DNA from: CAYNHZ01 sp964397445
GTDB taxonomy: Bacteria; Bacteroidota; Bacteroidia; Bacteroidales; UBA932
NCBI GenBank assembly: GCA_964397445.1
Contig: CAYNHZ010000002.1
Coordinates: 248,001-312,000, forward strand
Length of the DNA stretch: 64,000 bases
Reading direction: 5' to 3'
Made by a program: the position numbers and the translations under genes
The notes under the pieces: generated by a model
The model's input: the letters and a program-made list of their open reading frames with translations, nothing else
Told to the model about the DNA's origin: nothing
Databases searched by the model: none
In this document: positions 8,632 through 18,700 of the stretch, piece after piece
Layout: each line of letters begins with the position of its first letter
How positions within the stretch are numbered: the first letter of the stretch is position 1

Positions 8632-9345
8632 TTATTTTATTAGTCGGGTTATTCTATCTTGTTTTGGCTCAGTGATATAATAATTATTCACAACTGTTTC
8701 ATTAACAGCAATATCTTTCTTTTTCTCAACAGGAATTTTAGCTATCAGGGCAGAAGCCGAATTATATAGGTCAGAGCAGGCAGATGGAATAGCATAAGCC
8801 TCAATAATAGCAGATTCATAATCTTTACGTTCGATATGGGCAGAAATACGTCCGAGAATCTGTTCTCCTTGAGCATCAAAATAGGACATAATTTTCTCTT
8901 TTCCTGTAATAATCATCGTTTTCATCTTGGAATTACGTGCCTGAATATTTCTTACAGCTGTAATATATGCCTGAGATTCGTTATTGCCAACACCTTTTAC
9001 AGAGAATGAGGTTTGTCCCATAATTGTCGATGTGTAAAGATCTCCGAGAAACAAAGCAACATCCAATTCAACAACATATTTTGGAGGAGCTGTGGAGGTT
9101 ACATTTACAGAGACAAGGGCAATATTTGGTATCACGACAAATCTACTATCAATAGCAGAAAGTCCGTTCAATGTAAGTGCTTGTGTAATATTATTTACAA
9201 GAATTGTAGAGGCATTTTCATTAGTAATTCCGATTGGTTTTACGACAGCTACGGCAAGTCTGTCTTTTTCCAACATTGCATCTTGGGCAAAGGCAGTTGA
9301 ACATATTGTAGATAGAAGTATAACTGTATAAAGTATCTTTTTCAT
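8632..9345 (-). CDS. Secreted protein of unknown function, LPP20-operon gene 4
   Basis: This 237-residue protein has a clear signal peptide (residues 1-20, AFA-Q). The mature part begins with a beta-rich segment (RLAVAVVKPIG, FVVIPNIALVSVNV, YVVELDVALFLGD) reminiscent of CsgG/TolB-N-like alpha-beta folds that gather nucleoid-distal envelope stress or secretion factors, though no diagnostic motif is present. A helical middle (residues 120-190) with ERKDYESAIIEAYAI could be a TPR-like hairpin. The tail is charged, with NNYYITEPK. I do not recognise the family. It is co-transcribed with two LPP20-like proteins and a DUF6175 protein, which suggests a shared envelope complex. Confidence 0.6.
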   Translation of the reverse strand: MKKILYTVILLSTICSTAFAQDAMLEKDRLAVAVVKPIGITNENASTILVNNITQALTLNGLSAIDSRFVVIPNIALVSVNVTSTAPPKYVVELDVALFLGDLYTSTIMGQTSFSVKGVGNNESQAYITAVRNIQARNSKMKTMIITGKEKIMSYFDAQGEQILGRISAHIERKDYESAIIEAYAIPSACSDLYNSASALIAKIPVEKKKDIAVNETVVNNYYITEPKQDRITRLIK

Positions 9346-9368
9346 ATTTAATTATTTTTAATTCTTAA

Positions 9369-10340
9369 TTATTTATCTCCCAAAATAATCCAAACCTCAC
9401 CAAGCCCTTTTTCGTACATCTTATATGGGAGGCTGAAAGGTTCCTTTTCCAAAAATTTTGCAAGATCAATAGCAAATCCTCGTGTATCAGTAGCCCTCTC
9501 TTTACCAAATACGGTTTTAAATAGTGGAATTCTCACCTGTTCATATTTCAAAACATAATCACCGGAAGTGGTACGAGAGAAACGATGATTTACAGTGTGT
9601 TCATCCATCCAATAGTCAATAACATCTAAAAGCGGAGCGGTCTCCCCCATAAAATCAACTTCATCTTCAAATGAGAGAGGGGAGAGGTCAAACATTCTCA
9701 ATGAGATAGTTACCTCACGACCATTTGCAAACATGTCCTCAAAATGTTTTTGAAGAGCACTATTGAAAGAGTCCATATAGTTGAGCACAGCCTCCTCAAT
9801 AAGGAGTCCGGGAGAAGCAATAGTAGATGGAGCGCCATCCCCTGAAGCGGCTGTTATTATTTTGCTTGTATAAGCATCTAAACCTCTAAGGTTAAAACTA
9901 ATATATTTACTTGGTCCTCTTGATTTGAGACTAAAATCTATATCCATTATAATGTCTGCTTTAGCTACCCTTTTCAATTGATCGAGTGGTGACTCAACTA
10001 CAATACTTCCCCCCTTACTTGTGAGCAAATTCAATTCTATCTCTTCATTATTAATGTTTTTAAGAGTCTGCTCCATATCTTTCAGAGGAAATCCCCTTTG
10101 AGCCATAATGGTTGATAATTCGGAGATTACAAGACGCATATTCTCATCTTTGGAAATAGCAGTTTTGTAATTTGGAGTTTGGATTTTATCTCCATTTTCA
10201 TTGGTGTATGTACTCACATATCCACTTCTAATGCAATAAGCATCAGAGGGTATCACCATAATGATTGGCTTTTTTGCCACTTGAGCAGAAAGTGTCAAAC
10301 CACAGAATATAATAGAGAGTGAAATAATTAATTTTTTCAT
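9369..10340 (-). CDS. DUF6175 family secreted protein
   Basis: This 323-residue protein has a signal peptide (residues 1-19, LSAQ). Directly after it is the family hallmark KKPIIMVIPSDAYC, followed by a GYV..YTNENGDKIQTPNY stretch and RGFPLKDMEQTL. These match my recollection of the DUF6175 family, found in Bacteroidota and of unknown role. The layout, with an early beta strand naming a 'power' hydrophobic core and a later ADIIMDIDFSLKSRG strand, recalls lipoprotein components of the LpoB/CsgG type, but that is only a fold impression. It is the third gene of the five-gene secreted operon, 21 bases after the preceding gene. Confidence 0.7.
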   Translation of the reverse strand: MKKLIISLSIIFCGLTLSAQVAKKPIIMVIPSDAYCIRSGYVSTYTNENGDKIQTPNYKTAISKDENMRLVISELSTIMAQRGFPLKDMEQTLKNINNEEIELNLLTSKGGSIVVESPLDQLKRVAKADIIMDIDFSLKSRGPSKYISFNLRGLDAYTSKIITAASGDGAPSTIASPGLLIEEAVLNYMDSFNSALQKHFEDMFANGREVTISLRMFDLSPLSFEDEVDFMGETAPLLDVIDYWMDEHTVNHRFSRTTSGDYVLKYEQVRIPLFKTVFGKERATDTRGFAIDLAKFLEKEPFSLPYKMYEKGLGEVWIILGDK

Positions 10341-10361
10341 TATAATATTGAATTATTTAGT

Positions 10362-10862
10362 TTAAAACCCGTAATTTAATGATTTGATAACGCCGTCTTT
10401 TTCAAGATCTTGGCGTAAATTATCATACATTATCTGCACCATAAGGCCAACTTTATATCCCCCTTTGATTTTAAGTCTGTCCTGACCTGATGGGACACCA
10501 TCAGTGGTGATATTAACATAATTAAGATATGCTCCACCAGGTGTAAAGAATTTCTCGAAATATTCCCCTTTTTCACTTTCGGTTTTGCTGTCGCAAAGGG
10601 CAGGTGTCGCATTAATTGACCCTGAAGCAGGCAAACCTCTAAAAATACAAACTTCAACAGCTGCTTTTTTGCAAAGCGCAATAGCCTTTTCAACATTTTT
10701 TGCTGTTGCAAAAATTTTAAAAACCTTAGTTCCGTCGCTCCCAATGCCGAGCATTTGAATCTCATAATTGCGAGAAGTCTTGTATTTGTAATTTTGGGCA
10801 TCGGCAATATGAGTTGCAGATATTAAAAATAAAAAAAAGGTAAAAATTTTAAAAAGTTTCAT
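10362..10862 (-). CDS. Secreted small protein of unknown function, LPP20-operon gene 2
   Basis: This 166-residue protein has a signal peptide (about residues 1-22, IADAQ). The mature part has an alternating pattern with a helix AKNVEKAIALCKKAAVEVCIFRGL (about 52-75) of the kind seen in LPP20-like and FlgT-N-like domains, where an Ala-rich helix precedes a strand. Two cysteines at about 63 and 71 and one near 89 could form a disulfide in the periplasm. No family name is assigned. It starts ten bases after the upstream LPP20-like gene, so they are certainly co-transcribed. Confidence 0.6.
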   Translation of the reverse strand: MKLFKIFTFFLFLISATHIADAQNYKYKTSRNYEIQMLGIGSDGTKVFKIFATAKNVEKAIALCKKAAVEVCIFRGLPASGSINATPALCDSKTESEKGEYFEKFFTPGGAYLNYVNITTDGVPSGQDRLKIKGGYKVGLMVQIMYDNLRQDLEKDGVIKSLNYGF

Positions 10863-10872
10863 TTTGTGAATT

Positions 10873-11355
10873 TTATAATTGATCGATTATTGAGTTTACG
10901 GAGCTGTTTGCTTTATTAAGTTCAAGGGCAATTTTTTTCATCTCCATTTCATTGAAATTATAGAGGATATAATAATTAAAAATATTCAACTTATGACGTT
11001 TGACATATCTGTGTTCCCAATATGTCTCTATAGCAGATGATTCGGAGATGTTTTTTACAAATAGAGAATTCTCGACAGCTTGTCTGATATCTGATTCTAC
11101 TCCGTTAATAGAGATATTAAGCATATACCTGGTAGTGGCAATGATAACCCTCTCTTTTAATGAAGTAATCGCTTTATTGCGAGCATCATCCATACTTATT
11201 GAGCTTGAGGAGTATGTTTTAATTACATTATATTGATCTACATCCCTATTAATCCATCTTGGTTCTGATTCAGTACTGGCTGCAATTTGCTTGCCTTGCC
11301 CTAATAAGTTTAGGGAGAGTAATGCTGATAAAATTATAAAAATTACTTGTTTCAT
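10873..11355 (-). CDS. Secreted LPP20-like protein, first gene of the five-gene operon
   Basis: This 160-residue protein has a signal peptide (about 1-19, LLGQ) and no lipobox cysteine. The rest is one LPP20-like domain: a strand (DQYNVIKTYSSS), an Ala-rich helix (SMDDARNKAITSLKERVI), a central region, and a conserved ETYWEHRYVKR strand and YILYNFNEMEMKKIAL end. The same order of motifs occurs in residues 30-160 of the last operon gene (6723-8624), so the two are paralogues. LPP20 was named from a Helicobacter outer-membrane lipoprotein. Related domains occur in flagellar FlgT and in envelope lipoproteins. Function here is unknown. Confidence 0.65.
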   Translation of the reverse strand: MKQVIFIILSALLSLNLLGQGKQIAASTESEPRWINRDVDQYNVIKTYSSSSISMDDARNKAITSLKERVIIATTRYMLNISINGVESDIRQAVENSLFVKNISESSAIETYWEHRYVKRHKLNIFNYYILYNFNEMEMKKIALELNKANSSVNSIIDQL

Positions 11356-11395
11356 AGTGGTAAAATATATTATTAGATCAATTGATAATTTGTAG

Positions 11396-11403
11396 CAAAT
11401 ATA
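11396..11403 (-). promoter_or_regulatory. -7 box of the secreted-protein operon
   Basis: On the minus strand TATATTTG matches TAnnTTTG, about 40 bases before the first start codon. It abuts the T-run of the ppdK terminator, so one operon starts where the other stops. Confidence 0.55.
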
Positions 11404-11438
11404 ATAAAAAAATAGTGAACCTTTTTCGGTTCACTATT
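11403..11438 (-). terminator. Terminator downstream of ppdK
   Basis: AATAGTGAACC and GGTTCACTATT form an 11-base-pair perfect stem around TTTTTC. On the minus strand it is followed by a run of T (plus-strand A-run at 11404-11412). It lies about 30 bases after the ppdK stop. Confidence 0.85.
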
Positions 11439-11466
11439 AATAATGTGTTTCAAATATTTTTGTGAC

Positions 11467-14229
11467 TTACTTCTTCGGATTTCTAATAGCTGCCTGAGCT
11501 GCTGCCAACCTTGCGATAGGAACTCTGAAGGGGGAGCAAGAGACATAATTCATCCCTAATAAGTGACAAAATTCTACTGAATCGGGATCACCACCGTGTT
11601 CTCCGCAAATACCGATTTTTAATTTAGGATTTGTAGAGCGTCCACCATTTACACCGATCTCCATAAGTTTACCAACTGATTCTTTGTCAATGGTTTGGAA
11701 AGGATCATTAGGGATAATCTTATTTTGAAGATAGTCACCCATAAAAGATCCGATGTCATCTCTTGAAAAACCAAATGTCATCTGAGTAAGGTCGTTTGTG
11801 CCGAAAGAGAAAAATTGAGCGGTATTTGCCATTTGAGCTGCCGTGATAGCTGCACGCGGAATCTCGATCATTGTTCCGTATAGGTAACTGATCTTGAGAT
11901 TGAATTGTTTTTCAACTTCTGCATGAACTTTATCACAAAGAGCTTTCTGAAAATCAAGCTCTTTATCATTGATTGTAACAGGGATCATAATCTCAGGTTT
12001 TGGATTAAAGCCCTCTTTTATCAATTCTGCTGTTGCAGTGAAAATAGCAAGGAATTGCATTTTACTGATTTCTGGATATGAGATACCAAGACGTACTCCA
12101 CGGTGTCCCATCATAGGGTTAACCTCGTGAAGAGATTCTCCACGTTTACGGACACTGTCGATAGAGATACCAAGCATATTGGCAAGTTCTGATTGTTTCT
12201 CAGTGGTTTGTGGAACGAATTCGTGTAATGGGGGATCCAATAGACGGAATGTTACAGGTCTTCCATCCATAACTTTCATTGTCCCTTTAACTGCTTTGAT
12301 AACATAAGGTTTCAGTTCATCAAGTGCTTTAATTCTCTCTTCAATACCTTTAGAAAGGATCATTTTACGAAGTTTGGATAGCGGCTCTTCAGAATTCAGA
12401 CCATAGAACATATGCTCAATACGGAATAAACCGATCCCTTCTGCTCCGAAATTAATAGCATTTAGTGCATCTTCAGGGGTGTCAGCATTTGTCCTAACCC
12501 CAAGTACACGATACTTATCAACTATATTCATATATTTTACGAATAGAGGATTTTCAGAGGCATCCATTGTCTCTATTGGGGAATCGTATACAAATCCTTT
12601 ACTTCCGTTTAATGAGAATAGGTCACCCTCTTGATAGACTTTCTCACCGATAACAAGCTCTTTTTTCATCACTATCATAGGGCTTTTGCCATTTAGCATT
12701 GTTGTTGTCTCAACATTTCTAAAATGAACAGCATCGCAACCTACGATACAACATTTTCCCCATCCACGAGCAACTAATGCAGCGTGTGAGGTCATTCCAC
12801 CTCTTGCGGTCAAAAGTCCGTCAGCAGCACGCATCCCCTCAACATCTTCTGGGTTAGTCTCTTCACGAACAAGAATCACTTTTTCACCACTGGCTGCACG
12901 TACTACAGCCTCTTCAGCAGTGAAAACGATTTTACCGACAGCTCCACCAGGACCTGCAGGTAACCCTTTTGCCACTACTGTGGCTTTTTTCTCTGAAGCT
13001 GGGTTTAAAATAGGGTGAAGAAGCTCATCAAGTTGAGAAGGAGCAACGCGTAAAACAGCTGTTTTCTCATCGATTAGCCCCTCTGATAACATATCCATAG
13101 CCATATTTAATGCGGCAAGTCCTGTCCTTTTACCTACACGACATTGTAACATCCATAATTTACCATCTTGAATAGTAAATTCAATATCTTGCATATCACT
13201 AAAGTGGTGCTCCAACCTATCTTGAATCTCATCCAACTCTTTATATACTTGAGGCATAGATGTTTCAAGTGATGCTAATTGTCTGTTATGATCGTTTTTA
13301 GTAGCTTCATTTAGGGGATTAGGGGTTCGAATACCAGCAACAACATCCTCACCTTGAGCATTAATCAACCATTCTCCGTAAAATTTGTTTTCACCTGTAG
13401 CAGGGTTACGAGAGAAAGCAACACCTGTTGCAGATTTATCTCCCATATTTCCGAAAACCATAGCTTGAACAGTAACTGCTGTTCCCCACTCATCTGGGAT
13501 ACCCTCTATACGGCGATATGAGATGGCCCTTTTACCATTCCAAGATTTGAATACAGCACCGATGCCGCCCCACAATTGTTCGTGAGCATTATCAGGAAAT
13601 TCCTTACCAAGTACTTGTTTGATTCTGACTTTGAAGTCTTTACATAATTGGATCAAATCATTTTCTGTAAGGTCTGTATCATTTTTGTAACCTTTAGCTA
13701 CTTTAACATCGTGCAACATTCTGTCAAGCTGAACTCTGATTCCCATTCCCTCTTCAGGCTCAACTCCTTCAGCTTTTTCCATAACAACATCGGAGTACAT
13801 CATAATCAAACGACGATATGCGTCATAAACAAAACGTGGATTGTTTGTTTTTTCGATCATACCCGGGATAGTCTCAGAACATAAACCTATGTTGAGAACT
13901 GTCTCCATCATACCGGGCATAGATGATCTCGCTCCGGAACGGCAAGAGACGAGAAGAGGATTTTTTTTGTCACCAAATTTCATCCCCATTACTTTCTCAG
14001 CACGTAATAGTGCATCGTTGACTTCTTTCTCCAACTCGGCAGGGTAATTACATTTAAGGTCGTAATACTCTGTGCAACAATCTGTGGTTATTGTAAATCC
14101 GGCAGGAACAGGAATTCCTAAAGTACACATTTCTGCTAGGTTAGCACCTTTGCCACCCAATAGGTTCTTCATCGAACCCTTTCCCTCGGCTTCTTTACCA
14201 CCAAAGAAATAAACTCTTTTAATTGACAT
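11467..14229 (-). CDS. ppdK: Pyruvate, phosphate dikinase
   Basis: PPDK interconverts pyruvate + ATP + Pi and PEP + AMP + PPi, and serves glycolysis or gluconeogenesis in many anaerobes. The 920-residue protein has the full architecture: an N-terminal ATP-grasp nucleotide domain (GGKGANLAEMCTLGIPVPAGF near residues 26-46, SCRSGARSSMPGMMETVLN near 95), the central swivelling phosphohistidine domain (GLLTARGGMTSHAALVARGWGK, catalytic His at about 454), and a C-terminal PEP/pyruvate TIM barrel (GLFRIEHMFY, MGHRGVRLG, FSFGTNDLTQMTFG, KIGICGEHGGDP). Length is normal. It is transcribed alone from a promoter at 14281-14288. Confidence 0.97.
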   Translation of the reverse strand: MSIKRVYFFGGKEAEGKGSMKNLLGGKGANLAEMCTLGIPVPAGFTITTDCCTEYYDLKCNYPAELEKEVNDALLRAEKVMGMKFGDKKNPLLVSCRSGARSSMPGMMETVLNIGLCSETIPGMIEKTNNPRFVYDAYRRLIMMYSDVVMEKAEGVEPEEGMGIRVQLDRMLHDVKVAKGYKNDTDLTENDLIQLCKDFKVRIKQVLGKEFPDNAHEQLWGGIGAVFKSWNGKRAISYRRIEGIPDEWGTAVTVQAMVFGNMGDKSATGVAFSRNPATGENKFYGEWLINAQGEDVVAGIRTPNPLNEATKNDHNRQLASLETSMPQVYKELDEIQDRLEHHFSDMQDIEFTIQDGKLWMLQCRVGKRTGLAALNMAMDMLSEGLIDEKTAVLRVAPSQLDELLHPILNPASEKKATVVAKGLPAGPGGAVGKIVFTAEEAVVRAASGEKVILVREETNPEDVEGMRAADGLLTARGGMTSHAALVARGWGKCCIVGCDAVHFRNVETTTMLNGKSPMIVMKKELVIGEKVYQEGDLFSLNGSKGFVYDSPIETMDASENPLFVKYMNIVDKYRVLGVRTNADTPEDALNAINFGAEGIGLFRIEHMFYGLNSEEPLSKLRKMILSKGIEERIKALDELKPYVIKAVKGTMKVMDGRPVTFRLLDPPLHEFVPQTTEKQSELANMLGISIDSVRKRGESLHEVNPMMGHRGVRLGISYPEISKMQFLAIFTATAELIKEGFNPKPEIMIPVTINDKELDFQKALCDKVHAEVEKQFNLKISYLYGTMIEIPRAAITAAQMANTAQFFSFGTNDLTQMTFGFSRDDIGSFMGDYLQNKIIPNDPFQTIDKESVGKLMEIGVNGGRSTNPKLKIGICGEHGGDPDSVEFCHLLGMNYVSCSPFRVPIARLAAAQAAIRNPKK

Positions 14230-14280
14230 AAATAATTAATATTAGTGAATTGTAATAATTCATAGTTTTTTATGAAGCGA

Positions 14281-14288
14281 CAAAATTA
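14281..14288 (-). promoter_or_regulatory. -7 box of ppdK promoter
   Basis: TAATTTTG on the minus strand matches TAnnTTTG, 51 bases upstream of the ppdK start. It lies just before the stop codon region of the upstream gene. Confidence 0.45.
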
Positions 14289-14297
14289 ATAAAAATT

Positions 14298-15743
14298 TTA
14301 TAATAGTTTCCCGGCAAGCTCAGAAAGTTCACTTCGCTCACCCTTCACTAAATTAACGTGTTCAAATATTGAGTGGCCATAAAACTTATCACCGAGGTGT
14401 GTCAAACCATTGGAGTGGATATCCAAATAGGGTTGGTCGATCTGATAAATATCACCGGTAAAGACAATTTTCGTCCCTTCACCTGCCCGTGTTATAATCG
14501 TTTTTATCTCGTGCGGAGTGAGGTTTTGTGATTCATCCACGATAAAAAATACATTTGTCAAACTTCTCCCTCTGATATATGCTAATGGATTGATTATTAA
14601 CTTCTCCCGTCTTAACATATCCTCTATTCTTATTACCTCCGGACTATTTGGTTTAAAAGATTTTTTAATTACCCCGAGATTGTCAAAAAGGGGAAGCATA
14701 TATGGTCCTATCTTATCATCAATACTTCCAGGAAGAAAGCCAATTTCCTGATTTTTAAGGGGAATAACAGGCCTTGATAAAAGGATCTGATCAAAATTGT
14801 CCGCCTGTGCAAGTGCTCCGGCAAGTGCCAATAGAGTTTTTCCTGTTCCTGCTGTCCCTGTGAGAGAAACAAGCTTAATATTTTTATTCATAACAGCATC
14901 CAACGCGAGGATCTGTTCATTATTTCTTGGTGTAATTCCAAATGCACTTTTTCCGACAATTTTTACTACGGATTGGGTGCCATCATTGAATCGTCCAAGA
15001 ATCTGGGTGTTATTGTTGCCGTTGATTTTGTAAAGTTGATTACAAGGGGGAGTTCTCTTTATTCCGAGTTCCTGAATAGTCACCCCGTTGGGAGAGGTTG
15101 AGATCTTTTCAATGACCAATTTTTGAACATTCTTTATGGAGATTACCTCCTTTCTTGCGTGTTCAACCCTCTCTTCTTTTACTTTATCAGTGAGGTAGTC
15201 TTGAGCCATAAGACCTAATGCTTTGGCCTTAAGCCTCATATTGACATCTTTTGTAACCAATATCACCCTTCTTTCAGGAAGGTGATTTTTAAGCCACATC
15301 GTTGTAGCAATAATACGATGATCAGGGATGTCATCAGAAAGGGAGTCCAACATCTCAGGTGTATATGGGTGCCCCATCTCAATTTTAATGACCCCTTTCC
15401 CTTTACCGAGTGAAACCCCTTTGTCAAAAAGGGAATTGTTAGAGAGTTTATCGATATCTCTCACAAATTCACGGGCATTGTAGTTTATGGTATCATCCCC
15501 CTTTTTAAATTTATCAAGTTCCTCAATGACCGGTATTGGAACATATATATCATTTTCTTGAAAATTATATATAGCCTTATGGTCGTGAAGAATGACATTT
15601 GTATCCAAAACAAAAATTTTTGGATTTAGACTACTCTTTGATTTTTTTTGAAAATTTGCAAATTCTTGCTTTCTGATTTTAGTGTCAGAAATTAGTGTTG
15701 ATTTTCTAACCATTTTCTTCCATTTATAAATAATTCGATCCAA
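14298..15743 (-). CDS. PIN domain-PhoH ATPase fusion protein
   Basis: This 481-residue PhoH2/YlaK-type protein joins an N-terminal PIN nuclease domain (about 40-190: FVLDTNVILHD, then a conserved Asp in TKDVNMR) to a C-terminal PhoH P-loop ATPase. Walker A GTAGTGKT is near residue 295 and Walker B VFFIVDESQNL near 400, followed by an FTGDIYQID sensor motif. Proteins of this family are RNA helicase/ribonuclease enzymes. The first ATG at 15743 overlaps purL by 52 bases. An internal ATG at 15713 (MVRKSTLIS) is a plausible alternative start that still overlaps by 22 bases. It likely forms an operon with purL. Confidence 0.9.
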   Translation of the reverse strand: MDRIIYKWKKMVRKSTLISDTKIRKQEFANFQKKSKSSLNPKIFVLDTNVILHDHKAIYNFQENDIYVPIPVIEELDKFKKGDDTINYNAREFVRDIDKLSNNSLFDKGVSLGKGKGVIKIEMGHPYTPEMLDSLSDDIPDHRIIATTMWLKNHLPERRVILVTKDVNMRLKAKALGLMAQDYLTDKVKEERVEHARKEVISIKNVQKLVIEKISTSPNGVTIQELGIKRTPPCNQLYKINGNNNTQILGRFNDGTQSVVKIVGKSAFGITPRNNEQILALDAVMNKNIKLVSLTGTAGTGKTLLALAGALAQADNFDQILLSRPVIPLKNQEIGFLPGSIDDKIGPYMLPLFDNLGVIKKSFKPNSPEVIRIEDMLRREKLIINPLAYIRGRSLTNVFFIVDESQNLTPHEIKTIITRAGEGTKIVFTGDIYQIDQPYLDIHSNGLTHLGDKFYGHSIFEHVNLVKGERSELSELAGKLL

Positions 15744-18700
15744 GGTGTTACACTATCATCTACCCGTCCCTTTGGATAGTGTGCCCAATTATACGGTCTC
15801 AGACATCTTTCCGGGTGGGGCATAAGTGCCAGATGTCTTCCGTCAATAGAGGTTACCCCTGCAATTCCATCCTGAGATCCGTTAGGATTGGCAGGGTAGG
15901 AGTTATAATTATATCTAATAGCTACCTTATACCCTTCAAAGTCGTTGCTGAATGAAAATTTACCCTCACCGTGTGCAACCCAAATACCAAGTTTTGAGCC
16001 TTTTAAAGAAGATAATAAGATTGATGGCGAATCTTCGATGGTAACACCGATAAAGGCAGATTCATATTTATGAGAATCGTTGTGGACCATTTTTGGAGAT
16101 AATTTGCGATCATCAGGGGTTATCAACCCGAGTTCGGCCATTAATTGGCAACCATTGCATACACCGAGGCTGAGTGTATCTTTTCTTGAATAAAATCTAT
16201 CGATAGCCTCTTTAGCTTTTTTATTATAAAGGAGTGCACCTGCCCACCCCTTTGCAGAACCAAGGGTGTCTGCATTTGAAAATCCCCCGACGAAGGCGAT
16301 CAAATTTACATCCTCTAAGGTTTCTCGTCCCGAAACAAGGTCTGTCACGTGGACATCTTTAACCTCAAAACCGGCCATATACAAAGCCCAAGCCATCTCT
16401 CTATCCCCGTTGGATCCCTTCTCTCTGATAATTGCAGCTTTTATGATTCGTTTTAGAGGCGCTTCATATCTCCCTGAAAAATGTTTTGGGAAATTGTATT
16501 GAAGAGGCTGAATTTTGTAATTAGTAAATCTCTCTTTTGCTAACAATTTACCCACTTGATTGGAGTCAAATAGGGAGGAGGTTCTAAACCAAATATCTCG
16601 CATCTCATCGATATTAAAGATGATTGTCTCTTTTTTATCGTAAAGTGAGATCTTTAATTCCCTTTGTGGAATCAATTTCCCTATCTCTTTGAAAAATATT
16701 TTTCCTATTAATTTGTTTTCAAAATTTACTTTTTGTGATGATGACACTTGTACAATTATTCCACTATTTTCGGAAAAAATGATATTTGAGGTCTCAAATG
16801 AGGTCAAATCGATCTCCAGTCCCCCCTTTGAATTTGGAAAACACATCTCTAACAGAGTGGTGATCATCCCTCCTGAAGAGATGTCGTGACCTGCAATGAC
16901 AATAGGAGAGGCGTTTTTAGTCGAAGAATTTGAGAACATAATCTCTTGCATAGTGTTGAAACACTCTTTAAAATAGGTAGGATCAGAAATATCTGTTGCA
17001 TTATCACCCACTTTGTTTAATATCTGTCCATAAGCTGTGCCGCCGAGAGGGAATGCACTCACCCCTTTAACATTACGTGTGAAAGGAATATAATAGATAA
17101 TAGATTGTTTATCAATATCTAATACCGGATGAATAGTCGCATTTACATCGGAGCTCTCTCCAACGGCAGTGACTATCAATGTGCCTGGAGATAAGACCTT
17201 CTCTCCGTTAGGGTATTTCTGTGTCATTGACATTGAATCTTTCCCGGTTGGGATATTTATTCCCAATTCGATAGCAAAATCACTCGCCCCCTTGACCCCC
17301 TTGTATAGACGGGCATTCTCCCCATCATTTTTACAAGGCCACATCCAGTTTGCACTCAGTGAGATACCATATATCTTATCTTTGATAGGAGTCCAAATAA
17401 TATTTGTAAGTGACTCTGCAATAGCCATTCGAGATGCTGCCGCAGGGTCTATCAATCCAACGAGAGGAGATAGGCCGAGACTTGTGGCGATCCCTTCAAT
17501 ATTGTCATAACCTATTGCAGTAACACCGAGGTTGTTAAGCGGAAGTTGGATCTCACCGCAAGTTTGCTGACAGGCAATTAACCCTGTTACAGAACGGTCA
17601 ACCTTATTTGTCAACCAATCCTTACACGCAACTGACTCTATTTGGAGCAGAGTCTTGACTTTCTCAACTATCTCCTTTGATGAAAGTGTGTCGGGAAGCG
17701 GGTCAATAGGGGAAAATCGGATTGATGTAGAGGTATCGGTCATTATAGTTTTCGGGGTCGAACCAAACATATCCTCAAGAGAAAGATCTATCGGTGTCTC
17801 ATCAGTGATATTGTTTTTAAGGGTAAAATTACCTTCTCCGGTGGTTTCACCAATAATATAGAAAGGAGCCCTCTCCCTGTCAGCAATTTTTTGCAACTCT
17901 TCTGTATCTATTCCTCTCATTACCAACCCCATTCGTTCTTGACTTTCATTCCCAATTATCTCTTTAGCAGATAATGTAGGGTCACCAATAGGGAGTTTGT
18001 CTATCTCAATATTACCGCCACGCTCCTCCACCAACTCTGATAGGCAATTAAGATGCCCACCTGCGCCGTGGTCGTGAACAGAAATTATTGTGTTATTATC
18101 TTTCTCTGCAATTGATCTTATTGCATTATATGCCCTTTTTTGCATCTCGGGATTTGAACGTTGTACAGCATTGAGTTCAATTGAGTTATCATATTCACCT
18201 GTAGCGACTGAAGAGACAGCACCTCCCCCCATTCCGATACGATAATTATCTCCGCCGAGCAGAATTATCTTATCACCCCTTTCTGGTTTGTCTTTGATAG
18301 AGTCCTTCTTCTTTGCATATCCAATTCCACCTGCAAGCATAATGACTTTATCATATCCATATTTCAAATCCCCTTTTGATTCGGTATGCTCCATTGTTTG
18401 AAGTGCTCCACAGATCAGGGGCTGGCCAAATTTGTTCCCAAAATCAGATGCTCCGTTAGAAGCTTTAATTAAAATCTCCAAAGGTGATTGGTACAGCCAT
18501 TTACGTTCGGGAGTCTTTTCCCAAACACGCTCCGGACACCTCTTTAGAGTGTCAGCTTCAGATTCGTTAAATCTCGGATACGATGTCATATAAACTGCTG
18601 TACCTGCTATCGGAAAAGAACCTTTTCCCCCGGCGATTCTGTCTCTGATCTCCCCTCCGCTACCTGTTGCAGCTCCGTTGAAAGGTTCTACTGTGGTTGG

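Noticed and set aside
10430..10807. Open frame of 125 codons overlapping the secreted protein at 10362 in another frame
   Set aside because: The other frame has a signal peptide and matches the operon spacing; this one has neither.
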